Source of the DNA: Geodermatophilus siccatus
GTDB lineage: Bacteria; Actinomycetota; Actinomycetes; Mycobacteriales; Geodermatophilaceae
Assembly: GCF_900103785.1 (NCBI RefSeq)
Contig: NZ_FNHE01000004.1
Coordinates: forward strand, 186,001-250,000
Direction of reading: 5' to 3'
Length of the DNA: 64,000 nucleotides
Shown here: positions 15,950 through 24,857 of the stretch, one piece after another
Numbering within the stretch: position 1 is the stretch's first letter
How the letters are laid out: the number at the start of each line of letters is the position of its first letter
Notes under the pieces: model-generated
What the model was told of the DNA's origin: nothing
Seen by the model: the letters and a program-made list of their open reading frames with translations, nothing else
Databases searched by the model: none
Made by a program: the position numbers and the translations under genes

Positions 15950-16029
15950 CCGACCCGCGAGTGCTGTTCCCCGCCGGACGCCCGTGCCAAGGTGAGCGCC
16001 ACGCGCTCGACGACGAGGGCAGAGGTGCT

Positions 16030-17817
16030 GTGACCGGGTTCGACGCCCTGACCGCGGAGGGGCTCTACCGGCTGCGGCGCGCACGTGACGAGTTCCTGGC
16101 CGGCGGCCTGCACGGGCGCACGCCGCCGGGCCTGCCGGCCGAGCTCGTCACGGCCTGGCGGCGTGCGCTCTTCTACGGGGTGACGCCGGACCTCCCCGCG
16201 GTGCCGCGCGTCCCGGGGCCGCGGCACCCCTCGCTGTTCGCCGCAGCCTCCCCGGTGCTGGAGCGGCTGGTCGACAGCCTGTCGGCGGCCGACCTGGCGG
16301 TGGTGCTGTCCGACGCCCGCGGCCGGGTGGAAGCCGTCCAGGCGCAGAGCGACGACGTGCGCCGGCACCTCGAGCGCATCGACACCGGCCCCGGAGCCGA
16401 CCTCTCCGAGACGACGACCGGCCTCAACGGCATCTCCGCCGTCGTCGAGACCGGTCGGCCGGCTCTCGTCCGCGGCCCCCAGCACGTCCTGGGGCTCTAC
16501 CAGGAGACGGCCTGCGCCGGGGCCCCGATCCGGGACCCCCTCGACCACCGCCTGCGCGGGGTGCTCTCCCTGGTGAGCGGCCTCGAGGTCCCGCCGGTAC
16601 TGCTCTCCACCCTGGCCGACACCGCGGCCGCCGCGATCGAGCGAGAGCTGCTGCACCACACCGAGCCGCGGGAACGCGTGCTGCTCGACGCCTTCCTCCC
16701 GGAACGGGCCCGCACACCTGCCGTGCTCGCCCTGGACGGGCGGACCCGGCTCGTCAGCGACCCGGCGGGATCGCTGCTCGTCGACCCCGATCTCGATGTC
16801 CTGGAGGACGTCGCCGCGACCGCGGTACGGGCCGATCGGCTCGGCTCCGAGGTCGTCCTGCTGCCCGGGAGCGGCGCGGTCGCGCACCTGCGCGAGGTCC
16901 TGCACGGCGGGGTCGTCGCCGGTGTCCTCGTGACCCTGGACCCGCCGGAGGCACCCCGCCCGCGCACCGCCGCTGTGACGTCGCCGCCGGTCCTGACCGA
17001 CCCGACCCCGCTCCCCGGCCTGGCCGGTCGGTCCCCGGCGTGGCAGGCCGTCCTCCGACGGGTCGAACGGGTCGGCGATGCCCGGATCCTCGTCGTCACC
17101 GGCGAGTGGGGCACGGGTCGCGGCGCGCTCGCGCGCGCCATCGGCCACCGGCAGGGACGACGGGTGATCGAGTTCGACGCCGCCGACGTCGTCGCGGACC
17201 CCCGCCGCCCCTGGCTCGCCGAACTCGCTGCGGCGTTGCAGGAGGACGCGCTGGTCGTCATCCGCGGCGCCGATGCCCTCCCGGCCCGGACGGCGGTCGC
17301 CGTCCGCGCCCTCCTCCACCGTCTCCTGCACGGCCGGGTGGCGCTGACGGGTACGACGGATGACGGCCGGCCCTGGCACCTGGACCTGGTCCCGGCCGGC
17401 GGGGTCGAGGTCGTCGAGGTGCCGCCCCTCCGCGACCGTCCTGGGGACGTCGCGGAGCTGGTCGCCGTGCTGTCCGCACCGCTGTCGGCCGACGGCGGGA
17501 CGCTCCGGCTGGCCCTCGATGCAGAAGAGGCGATGCGCCGGTGGTCGTGGCCGGGCAACGTCGCGGAACTGCGGGCACTGGTGTCCCGCCTGTGCGCGGA
17601 GGTGGGGAGCCGGCGACCGGTCACACCGGACGACCTGCCGGAGGAGGTGCGCCGCGTCACCCGCACGTTCACGGGGCTGGAGCAGACGGAGCGGACGGCC
17701 ATCCGCGCGGCGCTGCGGGCTCACGGGGGCAACCGGTCACGGGCCGCGGAGGCACTGGGCATCGGCCGCTCGACCCTCTACCGCAAGCTCCGCTACTACG
17801 GACTGGAGAGCTCCTGA
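16030..17817 (+). CDS. AcoR/Fis-type transcriptional regulator with degenerate AAA+ domain
   Basis: A 595-residue regulator starting at GTG 16030. The N-terminal 250 residues include a GAF-like sensor region (DLSETTTGLNGISAVVETGRPALVRG, as in AcoR). An AAA+-like central domain follows, and a C-terminal Fis helix-turn-helix (NRSRAAEALGIGRSTLYRKL). The central domain is degraded: the Walker A segment is GEWGTGRG with Arg364 for Lys, Walker B is ALVVIRGADAL without the acidic pair, and the sigma-54-contacting GAFTGA loop is absent. Actinobacteria lack sigma-54, so it likely acts with another sigma factor, perhaps without ATP hydrolysis. It sits between the SDR and flavoenzyme genes and is the only intact regulator in this island. 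Confidence 0.85.
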   Translation: MTGFDALTAEGLYRLRRARDEFLAGGLHGRTPPGLPAELVTAWRRALFYGVTPDLPAVPRVPGPRHPSLFAAASPVLERLVDSLSAADLAVVLSDARGRVEAVQAQSDDVRRHLERIDTGPGADLSETTTGLNGISAVVETGRPALVRGPQHVLGLYQETACAGAPIRDPLDHRLRGVLSLVSGLEVPPVLLSTLADTAAAAIERELLHHTEPRERVLLDAFLPERARTPAVLALDGRTRLVSDPAGSLLVDPDLDVLEDVAATAVRADRLGSEVVLLPGSGAVAHLREVLHGGVVAGVLVTLDPPEAPRPRTAAVTSPPVLTDPTPLPGLAGRSPAWQAVLRRVERVGDARILVVTGEWGTGRGALARAIGHRQGRRVIEFDAADVVADPRRPWLAELAAALQEDALVVIRGADALPARTAVAVRALLHRLLHGRVALTGTTDDGRPWHLDLVPAGGVEVVEVPPLRDRPGDVAELVAVLSAPLSADGGTLRLALDAEEAMRRWSWPGNVAELRALVSRLCAEVGSRRPVTPDDLPEEVRRVTRTFTGLEQTERTAIRAALRAHGGNRSRAAEALGIGRSTLYRKLRYYGLESS

Positions 17818-17854
17818 TCCGCCCCGGAGGGCCCCGTGCAGTCGCGGACCCCGG

Positions 17855-17872
17855 TGTGCCAAAGCGGGACAA
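17855..17872 (+). promoter_or_regulatory. Putative activator site upstream of the flavoenzyme operon
   Basis: TGTGCCAAAGCGGGACAA, a loose inverted repeat (TGTGCC, 5-nt spacer, GGGACA), lies 65 bp before the ATG at 17937. It resembles the motif at 15021-15038. The location and pairing suggest control of the degradation operon by the AcoR-like protein encoded just upstream. No direct evidence. Confidence 0.35.
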
Positions 17873-17936
17873 CCGCCGCGTGGTGACCGGCGTCACGCTC
17901 GGCGTGTCGGACCACACCCGAGACTGCGAGGTGCTC

Positions 17937-19658
17937 ATGTCCATCCCCCAGCAGGCGCAGCGACCTGCGTCCGGGACCGCCGGGCCGAGCCCGGCCCGGC
18001 AGTCCGCCTCTCCCGTCCCCGACGACCGTGCACCGGACGCGGTCGCCGACGTGGTCGTCGTCGGCGGTGGCGGCGGAGGACTGCCCACAGCCCTGTTCAG
18101 CCGCTGGCTCGGCAACGAGGTCGTGCTCCTCGAGAAGGCCGACGAGCTCGGTGGCACGGCCCGGAAGGCCGCCTTCTGGTACTGGGTGCCGAACAACGAG
18201 CCGATGCGGGCCGCCGGCATCGTCGACGACGAGGCCGACTTCCTGCGCTACGTGGCCAGGCTGGCTCGCCCCACTGCGTACGACCCGGACTCGCCGACTC
18301 TCGGGCTGACCCGGTGGGAGTACGACATGTGCCGGGCCATCTACGAGAGCGCCTCCCCGGCGGCCGAGCTGCTCGCCGAGAAGGGGGCGCTGGAGTACCG
18401 GCACTGTCCCGACGTCCCCGACTACTGGTCGGAGATCCCCGAGGACAAGACGCCCACCGGGCGGGTCCTGGTCCCTGCCGGCGCCAGGGAGTCGATGTCG
18501 GACGGCGGGCTCGTGGGCGTCGCGTCGATGGGCGCCGCCGCTCGGCGTGACGGGGTCGACATCCGCACCGGCCACCGGGCGCAGCGCCTCGTCGTCCGCG
18601 ACGGCGCGGTCGTCGGCGTGGAGGCGACCACCGCGGACGGGCGCACGCACCGGATCGCCGCCCGCAAGGCCGTGGTCTTCGCCACCGGCGGGTTCACCCA
18701 CGACGTCGACCTGCGGCGGAACTTCCTGCACGCCCCGGTGTACGGCGGGTGCGCCGCGACCACCAACGAGGGGGACTTCCTCGCGATCGCCGGCCCGGTC
18801 GGCGCCCAGCTGAGGAACATGAACTACGCCTGGATGTGCCCCATCCCGCTGGAGCGGGCGGTCGCCCGCGACCCGGGCCTGATCGGCATGTTCTCCGTCG
18901 CGGGTGACTCGATGGTCTTCGTGGACAAGACCGGTCACCGGGTGGTGAACGAGAAGCTGCAGTACAACGAGCTGGCGCAGAGGTTCTTCACCTACGACGG
19001 CGAGAAGGGGGAGTACCCCCATCTCGTCCTGATCCAGATCTGGGACCAGCGCAGCCAGGACCACTCGGCCAGCGACGAGTACGGCCGGCTCATCGTCCCG
19101 CCCGGCACCGACGACTCGCACGTCATCCGCGGCGAGACCCTCGACGAGCTCGCCGAGGCGATCGCCGCGCGCCTGGACCGGTACAAGGGGGTGACGGGTG
19201 GGCTCACCCTCGCCCCGGACTTCGCCGACAACCTGCGGCGGACCATCGACCGCTTCAACGCCTTCGCCGAGCGCGGTGTCGACGAGGACTTCCACCGCGG
19301 GGAGAAGCCGATCCAGTTCGTGTTCAACGGTCCCGTGAGAGAGGAGCCGGACCGGGCCAACCCGACGATGTGGCCGATCAGCGGCCAGGGTCCCTACTAC
19401 GCCGCCCTGGTCACCGGGGGGACGCTCGACACGAAGGGCGGACCGCGGACCAATCCCGACGGGCAGGTCCTCGACGACACAGGGGCCCCCGTTCCCGGTC
19501 TCTACGGGGTCGGCAACTGCGTCGCCTCGGCGTCCGGGCAGGCCTACTGGGCCGGGGGCGCGACCCTGGGCCCGATCATCGCCTTCGCCCACCGCGCCGC
19601 CCAGGCCGCTGACCGGGAACCCGTCCGCGAGCCGTCCACCCAGCTGACCACGGCCTGA
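17937..19658 (+). CDS. FAD-dependent oxidoreductase, KstD/fumarate reductase-like
   Basis: A 573-residue flavoprotein. After a 35-residue hydrophilic leader comes the FAD-binding site DVVVVGGGGGGLPTALFSRW, with LLEKADELGGTARKA as the second conserved segment. VVFATGGFTHDVDLRRNF and the C-terminal GLYGVGNCVASASGQAYWAGGATLGPIIAF complete the FAD_binding_2 signature shared by 3-ketosteroid 1-dehydrogenases and fumarate reductases. It would introduce a double bond next to a ring ketone or reduce one; the family does not fix which. ATG at 17937 behind GCGAGGTG. It heads an apparent operon with the SnoaL-like, hydroxylase, dioxygenase and maleylacetate reductase genes. A role in desaturating or aromatising a cyclic ketone is inference. 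Confidence 0.85.
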   Translation: MSIPQQAQRPASGTAGPSPARQSASPVPDDRAPDAVADVVVVGGGGGGLPTALFSRWLGNEVVLLEKADELGGTARKAAFWYWVPNNEPMRAAGIVDDEADFLRYVARLARPTAYDPDSPTLGLTRWEYDMCRAIYESASPAAELLAEKGALEYRHCPDVPDYWSEIPEDKTPTGRVLVPAGARESMSDGGLVGVASMGAAARRDGVDIRTGHRAQRLVVRDGAVVGVEATTADGRTHRIAARKAVVFATGGFTHDVDLRRNFLHAPVYGGCAATTNEGDFLAIAGPVGAQLRNMNYAWMCPIPLERAVARDPGLIGMFSVAGDSMVFVDKTGHRVVNEKLQYNELAQRFFTYDGEKGEYPHLVLIQIWDQRSQDHSASDEYGRLIVPPGTDDSHVIRGETLDELAEAIAARLDRYKGVTGGLTLAPDFADNLRRTIDRFNAFAERGVDEDFHRGEKPIQFVFNGPVREEPDRANPTMWPISGQGPYYAALVTGGTLDTKGGPRTNPDGQVLDDTGAPVPGLYGVGNCVASASGQAYWAGGATLGPIIAFAHRAAQAADREPVREPSTQLTTA

Positions 19659-19684
19659 CGCCGTCTCGCGAGAGGAGCCCCGAC

Positions 19685-20149
19685 ATGGCGATCACGGTGC
19701 AGACGATGACCGACGAGCAGCGGAAGTCGGTCGCACTCGAGTACCTCAAGGCGTTCGACAACGCCGGGACGACGTCGACCGGCGGCAGCATCCTGGACCT
19801 GTTCGCCGACGACGCCCAGGTCATGTTCCCCAAGTGGGGGCTGGCCACGGGCAAGGAGCAGATCGGCCGGTTGTTCACCGACGTCGGCAGCACGCTGGTC
19901 TCGATCCAGCACCACTACTCGGAGTTCACCTGGGTCTTCTCCGGCTCCGACCTCGTGGTCGTGGAGGGCACCAGCCACGGCGAGCACAAGGACGGGCCGT
20001 GGCGGGCCGGCGTGCCGGACTGGGGCGCGGGGCGCTGGTGCGACGTCTTCGAGATCCGCGACTTCCTGATCCAGCGCTGCTTCATCTACCTGGACCCGGA
20101 CTACGCAGGCCAGGACACCGAGCGCTACCCGTGGCTGACGCGGACCTGA
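19685..20149 (+). CDS. SnoaL-like (NTF2-fold) protein
   Basis: A 154-residue protein: a predicted helix (DEQRKSVALEYLKAFDNAG), the ILDLFADDAQVMFPKWGLATGKEQIGRLF segment, then strands ending in CDVFEIRDFLIQRCFIYLDPDYAG. This is the cone-shaped NTF2/SnoaL fold used by small isomerases, cyclases and dehydratases. ATG 19685 follows GAGAGGAGCC, 26 bp after the flavoenzyme stop, so it is co-transcribed. It could act on the dehydrogenation product or assist ring opening. Fold assignment is good, activity unknown. A second SnoaL-like gene lies at 24854. Confidence 0.8.
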   Translation: MAITVQTMTDEQRKSVALEYLKAFDNAGTTSTGGSILDLFADDAQVMFPKWGLATGKEQIGRLFTDVGSTLVSIQHHYSEFTWVFSGSDLVVVEGTSHGEHKDGPWRAGVPDWGAGRWCDVFEIRDFLIQRCFIYLDPDYAGQDTERYPWLTRT

Positions 20150-20231
20150 GCTCGCCGGGAGGGCGACCCGCCCGGTGGGGCTGACCGTTCCCCGACCGTA
20201 GCGACCTGACCGACACGAGAGAGGACTTCCC

Positions 20232-22004
20232 ATGGCAGACGTCGACACCGACGTCCTGGTGGTCGGGACCGGCCCGGCCGGCGCGTCCGCCGCACTCGCG
20301 CTCGCCACCTACGGCGTCCGCACGACGGTCATCAACAAGTACGGACGGCTCGCCGACACCCCCCGTGCCCACATCACCAACCAGCGCACGATGGAGGCCC
20401 TGCGCGACCTCGGCGTCGAGGAGGAGGTGATGGCCGAGGCCGTGCCGCAGGAGCTGATGGGCAACCTCGTCTACTGCACCTCGATCGCCGGCGAGGAGCT
20501 GGGCCGGCTGCACGCCTGGGGCACCCGGCCGGACCGGCTGGCCGACTACACCGCGGCCAGCCCGTCGCGGATCTGCGACATGCCGCAGGACCTGATGGAA
20601 CCGGTCCTGCTGCACAACGCGCAGAACCGCGGGGCGAAGGTCCGCTTCGACACCGAGTACCTCTCCCTGCAGCAGGACGACGACGGCGTCACCGTGCACG
20701 TCCGCGACCGGCTGCGCGGCGACGAGTACGACATCCGGGCCCGGTACGTCATCGGCGCCGACGGCGGCCGCAGCCAGGTCGCCGACGACATCGGCCTGCC
20801 CTTGCGCGGCCAGATGGGCGTCGGCGGCAGCATCAACATCGTCTTCGAGGCCGACCTGTCCCACCTGGTCGCCGACCGCCCGTCGGTCCTGTACTGGGTG
20901 CTGCAGCCGGGCGCCGACGTCGGCGGGATCGGCGCCGGCCTGGTGCGCATGGTCCGGCCCTGGCACAAGTGGCTGATCGTCTGGGGCTACGACATCAACG
21001 GCCCGGCCCCGGACCTGACCGAGGAGTACGCGCTGTCGATCGTGCGCAAGCTCGTGGGTGACGACTCGGTCAAGGTCACGATCACGTCCAGCTCGGCGTG
21101 GACGGTCAACCACATGTCCGCCGAGAGGTACTCGGCCGGCCGGGTGTTCTGCGCCGGTGACGCCGTCCACCGGCACCCGCCGTCGAACGGCCTGGGTTCC
21201 AACACCTCCATCCAGGACTCGTACAACCTGGCGTGGAAGCTGGCGATGGTGGTCCGGGGCGTGGCCGGGCCGGGGCTGCTGCAGACCTACTCGGCCGAGC
21301 GCGCGCCGGTGGGCCGGCAGATCGTCGACCGGGCCAACCAGAGCATCGCCGACACCGCCCGGCTCTACGACGCCCTCGGCCTGCTCGACACCACCGACCC
21401 CGAGCGGATGGTCGAGCACATGGCCGCACGCAAGCAGGCCACGCCGGAGGCGGAGAAGCAGCGGGCGGCGCTGCGCGAGGCGATCGCGTTCAAGGACTAC
21501 GAGTTCAACTGCCACGGGGTCGAGATGGACCAGCGCTACGAGTCCTCCGCGGTGGTGCCCGACGGCACCGCGCCGGAGCAGCCGGTCCGGGACCCGGAGC
21601 TGTACTCCCACACCTCGTCGCGACCCGGTGCGAAGCTGCCGCACGCCTGGCTGACCACCGACCACCGCCGGCAGGTCTCCACCCTCGACCTCGGTGGGCG
21701 CGGCCGGTTCACGGTGTTCACCGGCATCGGCGGGGACAGCTGGGTGCGCGCCGCGACCGTCGTGGGGGAGCGGCTGGGCATCGACGTCGCCGCCGTCGTC
21801 ATCGGCCCCGGTCAGGAGTACGACGACCTGTACGGAGACTGGGCGCGCGTGCGCGGCATCGACGACGGCGGGGCGCTGCTGACCCGGCCGGACAACTACG
21901 TCGCCTTCCGTTCCTCCGGCGCGGCGTCCGACGCCGAGGCCGAGGCGGCGCTGGAGAACGCCCTGCGCACCGTGCTGGACCGTGCCGGGGAGGTCCAGGC
22001 ATGA
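20232..22004 (+). CDS. FAD-dependent phenol hydroxylase (TfdB/PheA-like)
   Basis: A 590-residue class A flavin monooxygenase. It carries the N-terminal GxGxxG (DVLVVGTGPAGASAALAL), the DG motif (VIGADGGRSQVAD), and the second FAD motif (RVFCAGDAVHRHPPSNGLGSNTSIQDSYNLAWKL). The C-terminal thioredoxin-like domain is typical of 2,4-dichlorophenol 6-monooxygenase and phenol hydroxylases. These use NAD(P)H and O2 to hydroxylate a phenol ortho to the OH. With an intradiol dioxygenase and maleylacetate reductase directly downstream (ATGA and GTGA overlaps), the likely reaction is resorcinol or a hydroquinone to hydroxyquinol, or phenol to catechol; the first fits the reductase better. Confidence 0.88.
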   Translation: MADVDTDVLVVGTGPAGASAALALATYGVRTTVINKYGRLADTPRAHITNQRTMEALRDLGVEEEVMAEAVPQELMGNLVYCTSIAGEELGRLHAWGTRPDRLADYTAASPSRICDMPQDLMEPVLLHNAQNRGAKVRFDTEYLSLQQDDDGVTVHVRDRLRGDEYDIRARYVIGADGGRSQVADDIGLPLRGQMGVGGSINIVFEADLSHLVADRPSVLYWVLQPGADVGGIGAGLVRMVRPWHKWLIVWGYDINGPAPDLTEEYALSIVRKLVGDDSVKVTITSSSAWTVNHMSAERYSAGRVFCAGDAVHRHPPSNGLGSNTSIQDSYNLAWKLAMVVRGVAGPGLLQTYSAERAPVGRQIVDRANQSIADTARLYDALGLLDTTDPERMVEHMAARKQATPEAEKQRAALREAIAFKDYEFNCHGVEMDQRYESSAVVPDGTAPEQPVRDPELYSHTSSRPGAKLPHAWLTTDHRRQVSTLDLGGRGRFTVFTGIGGDSWVRAATVVGERLGIDVAAVVIGPGQEYDDLYGDWARVRGIDDGGALLTRPDNYVAFRSSGAASDAEAEAALENALRTVLDRAGEVQA

Positions 22005-22939
22005 GCGACCGGCAGCTGTTCACCGAGGAGGGCTCGGCCGAGGTCGTGGCCGCCAGCTTCGACGACACCCCTGATCCGCGACTCAAGCAGGTCATGACCT
22101 CGCTGGTGCGGCACCTGCACGCGTTCGTCAAGGACGTCGAGCTGACCGAGGAGGAGTGGGGGTCCGCGATCGACTTCCTGACCCGCACCGGGCACATGAG
22201 CAACGAGGTGCGGCAGGAGTTCATCCTGCTCTCCGACGTCCTGGGCGTCTCGATGCTGGTGGAGACGATCAACCACCGCACCGGGGGCACCTCGACCGAG
22301 TCGACGGTGCTGGGGCCGTTCCACATGGTGGAGTCCCCGCGCCGGGAGCTGGGCGACGACATCAACCTCGACCGCAAGGGCACCCCGTGCCTGGTGTCGG
22401 GTCGGGTGACCGGTCCGGACGGCGAACCGCTGGCCGGGGCGTCGGTGGACGTGTGGCAGACCAACGAGGACGGCTTCTACGACGTGCAGCAGCCCGGCAT
22501 CCAGCCGGCGGGCAACCTGCGCGGGCTGTTCACCGCCGACGCCGACGGCCGGTTCTGGTTCCGGTCGGTGGTGCCGCGGTACTACCCGATCCCCGACGAC
22601 GGGCCGGTCGGTCAGCTGCTGGCCGCGACCGGCCGGCACCCCAACCGGCCGGCGCACCTGCACTTCATCGTCGCCGCACCGGGCTACCGGCCGGTGACCA
22701 CGCACGTGTTCGTCGCTGACTCCCCTTATCTGGACTCCGACGCGGTGTTCGGGGTTAAGGAGAGCCTGATCCGTGAGGTGCCCGAGGTCGACGACCCGGC
22801 GCGAGCTGCGGAGGTCGGGCTGGCCAACCCGTTCCGGACGCTGACGTTCGACCTGACGCTGCTGCGCGCCGACCAGGCGCCGGCGGCGGCCCAGCCGGCG
22901 CAGGCGCAGCCGACCGTGGTGCGGGGAGCGCCGTCGTGA
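22001..22939 (+). CDS. Intradiol ring-cleavage dioxygenase (hydroxyquinol 1,2-dioxygenase type)
   Basis: A 312-residue non-haem Fe(III) dioxygenase of the catechol/hydroxyquinol 1,2-dioxygenase family. The N-terminal helical dimerisation domain (FVKDVELTEEEWGSAIDFL) precedes the catalytic core with STVLGPFHMVESPR, ASVDVWQTNEDGFYDV, RYYPIPDDGPVGQLL and RPAHLHFIVAAPGY. These supply the two Tyr and two His iron ligands. The LGPFHMVESPRRELGDDI segment is typical of the hydroxyquinol branch. It would turn hydroxyquinol into maleylacetate. Start ATG overlaps the hydroxylase stop; its own stop overlaps the next GTG. An Ala/Gln/Pro-rich tail of about 25 residues is unusual. Confidence 0.9.
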   Translation: MSDRQLFTEEGSAEVVAASFDDTPDPRLKQVMTSLVRHLHAFVKDVELTEEEWGSAIDFLTRTGHMSNEVRQEFILLSDVLGVSMLVETINHRTGGTSTESTVLGPFHMVESPRRELGDDINLDRKGTPCLVSGRVTGPDGEPLAGASVDVWQTNEDGFYDVQQPGIQPAGNLRGLFTADADGRFWFRSVVPRYYPIPDDGPVGQLLAATGRHPNRPAHLHFIVAAPGYRPVTTHVFVADSPYLDSDAVFGVKESLIREVPEVDDPARAAEVGLANPFRTLTFDLTLLRADQAPAAAQPAQAQPTVVRGAPS

Positions 22940-24012
22940 TCCGGCCGTTCACCTACCAGGCGCTGCCCATGCGCGTGGTCTTCGGCCCCGGCTCGCTGGC
23001 CTCGCTGCCCGACGAGGTGGCCGCTCTCGGGCTGACCCGGGTGCTGGTCCTGTGCTCCCCGGAGCAGGAGGTCACCGGCAAGCAGGTGGCCGATGCCCTC
23101 GGCGACCGCGCCGCCGGCGTGCTGCCCGAGGCGCGGATGCACGTGCCCGTCGAGGTCGCCCGGCGCGCTCGGGACATGGCCCGCGGGCTGGGTGCGGACG
23201 GCTGCGTGGCCGTGGGCGGCGGGTCGGCGGTCGGGCTCGGCAAGGCGATCGCGCTGGAGCACGGCCTGCCCGTGATCGCGGTGCCGACGACCTACGCCGG
23301 GTCGGAGATGACCCCGGTGTGGGGGTTGACCGAGGGCGGGGCCAAGCGCACCGGTCGCGACATCCGGGTGCTGCCCAAGAGCGTGCTCTACGACCCCGCG
23401 CTGACCCTCACGCTGCCCGCCGGGTTGTCGGCCACGAGCGGGATGAACGCGATCGCGCACGCCGTCGAGGGGCTCTACGCCCCCGACGCGACGCCGATCG
23501 TGTCGCTGATGGCCGAGGAGGGCACCCGGGCCCTGGCCGCCGCCCTGCCCCGGGTGGTCGCCGACGGCTCCGACCTCGAGGCCCGCGGCGAGGCGCAGTA
23601 CGGGGCCTGGTTGTGCGGCGCGGTGCTGGCAGCGACGACGATGTCGCTGCACCACAAGCTCTGCCACACCTTGGGCGGCACCCTCGACCTGCCGCACGCG
23701 CAGACGCACACCGTCGTCCTGCCGCACGCGCTGGCCTACAACCAGCCGGCCGCCCCGGAAGCGGTCACCGCGCTGTCCCGGGCGCTCGGCGGGGCCGACG
23801 ACCCGGCCCGGGCGCTGTGGGAGCTCGCCGGCCGGCTCGGCGCCCCGCGGTCGCTGGCCGAGCTCGGCATGCAGGAGGACGACATCCCGCGGATCGCCGA
23901 GCTCGCCGTCGCCAACCCCTACGCCAACCCCCGCCCGGTCACGCGCGGGGGCGTCGAGGTCCTGCTGCGCACCGCCTGGGCAGGGGACGCGCCGGCAGCC
24001 CTGCGGGGGTAG
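22936..24012 (+). CDS. Maleylacetate reductase
   Basis: A 358-residue iron-type alcohol dehydrogenase fold protein. It has the nucleotide-binding AVGGGSAVGLGKAIAL, the family marker VPTTYAGSEMTPVWGLTE, and TSGMNAIAHAVEGLYAPDATP plus LHHKLCHTLGGTLDLPHAQTHTVVLPH, the His-containing catalytic region. Maleylacetate reductases (TfdF, TcbF, GraC) reduce maleylacetate to 3-oxoadipate with NAD(P)H, feeding the TCA cycle. Placement directly after an intradiol dioxygenase (GTGA overlap) strongly supports this reaction. It is the last plus-strand gene of the unit; the opposing minus-strand catabolic genes begin 75 bp further on. Confidence 0.93.
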   Translation: MIRPFTYQALPMRVVFGPGSLASLPDEVAALGLTRVLVLCSPEQEVTGKQVADALGDRAAGVLPEARMHVPVEVARRARDMARGLGADGCVAVGGGSAVGLGKAIALEHGLPVIAVPTTYAGSEMTPVWGLTEGGAKRTGRDIRVLPKSVLYDPALTLTLPAGLSATSGMNAIAHAVEGLYAPDATPIVSLMAEEGTRALAAALPRVVADGSDLEARGEAQYGAWLCGAVLAATTMSLHHKLCHTLGGTLDLPHAQTHTVVLPHALAYNQPAAPEAVTALSRALGGADDPARALWELAGRLGAPRSLAELGMQEDDIPRIAELAVANPYANPRPVTRGGVEVLLRTAWAGDAPAALRG

Positions 24013-24086
24013 GGAGGGAGGACGATCCGCACGTGCCTCGCTGAGGCGCGGAGTGGTGACCTGACGGCCCGGCGGAGAACGGTCAC

Positions 24087-24857
24087 TCACTGGGAGAGGT
24101 GCTCGCGCAGGGCCGCGTTCACCACGTCCGGGTCCGTGGCGTTGGGCAGGTGGGCCGCGTCGGGGACCACGAGGAACTCCGCGCCGGGGATGCCGTCGGC
24201 GATGAGCCGCACCATGTCGACCGGCGTGGCAGGGTCCTCGGCGCCGGCGATGGCGAGCGATGGCGTACTGATCCCGCCGAGACGGTTCCGGACGTCGAAC
24301 GAGCCGATCGCTTCGCAGCAGGCGGCGTAGCCCTCGGCCGGGGTGGTCCGCAGCATGGTCAGCAGTCGTTCGGCCTCGCCCGGATGCCGTTCCCCCCAGG
24401 GGGCGGTGAACCAGGTGCCCGTGCGTGAGGGCACGAGGAAGTCGGTCCCCTGTTCCCGCACCTGCTGGGCCCGCACGGCCCAGGAGGGCGGGTCGGCGAA
24501 CCGAGCGGCCGACGCGATGATCGCCAGCCTCGCCAGCCTGTCCGGGACGGTCAGCGCCAGCTGCAGGCCGATCGCCCCGCCGATGGAGACACCGGCATAG
24601 GAGAAGCGGTCGATCCCCAGCCGGTCGAGCAGGGCCAGCACGTCCCCGGCCAGGTCGGCCACCGTGCAGGCGCCCGGTACGACCTCCGAGCCACCATGCC
24701 CGCGGAGGTCGTAGCGCACCACCCGGTAGGAGCGGGCGAACTCCACCGCCTGTGCGTCGAACAGGCCGGTGTCGGTGCCCAGCGACGGTCCGAGCACGAG
24801 GGCCGGCGCGTCGCCCGGGCCGTCCTGGACGTGGTGGAGGCGCGCTGTCGAGGTCAC
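24087..24857 (-). CDS. Alpha/beta hydrolase, 3-oxoadipate enol-lactonase-like
   Basis: A 256-residue alpha/beta hydrolase starting at GTG 24855-24857. The oxyanion region is VLGPSLGTDTGLFDAQ, the nucleophile elbow is YAGVSIGGAIGLQLAL (Ser in GVSIGG), the acid is in IAGAEDPATPVDMV and the base in VVPDAAHLPNATDPD. These match PcaD-type 3-oxoadipate enol-lactonases closely. PcaD converts the enol-lactone from muconolactone to 3-oxoadipate. It is coupled to the SnoaL-like gene (GTGA) and to catC upstream, as in a beta-ketoadipate operon. It may be idle, given the catB remnant nearby, or hydrolyse another substrate of the pathway. Confidence 0.85.
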   Translation of the reverse strand: MTSTARLHHVQDGPGDAPALVLGPSLGTDTGLFDAQAVEFARSYRVVRYDLRGHGGSEVVPGACTVADLAGDVLALLDRLGIDRFSYAGVSIGGAIGLQLALTVPDRLARLAIIASAARFADPPSWAVRAQQVREQGTDFLVPSRTGTWFTAPWGERHPGEAERLLTMLRTTPAEGYAACCEAIGSFDVRNRLGGISTPSLAIAGAEDPATPVDMVRLIADGIPGAEFLVVPDAAHLPNATDPDVVNAALREHLSQ

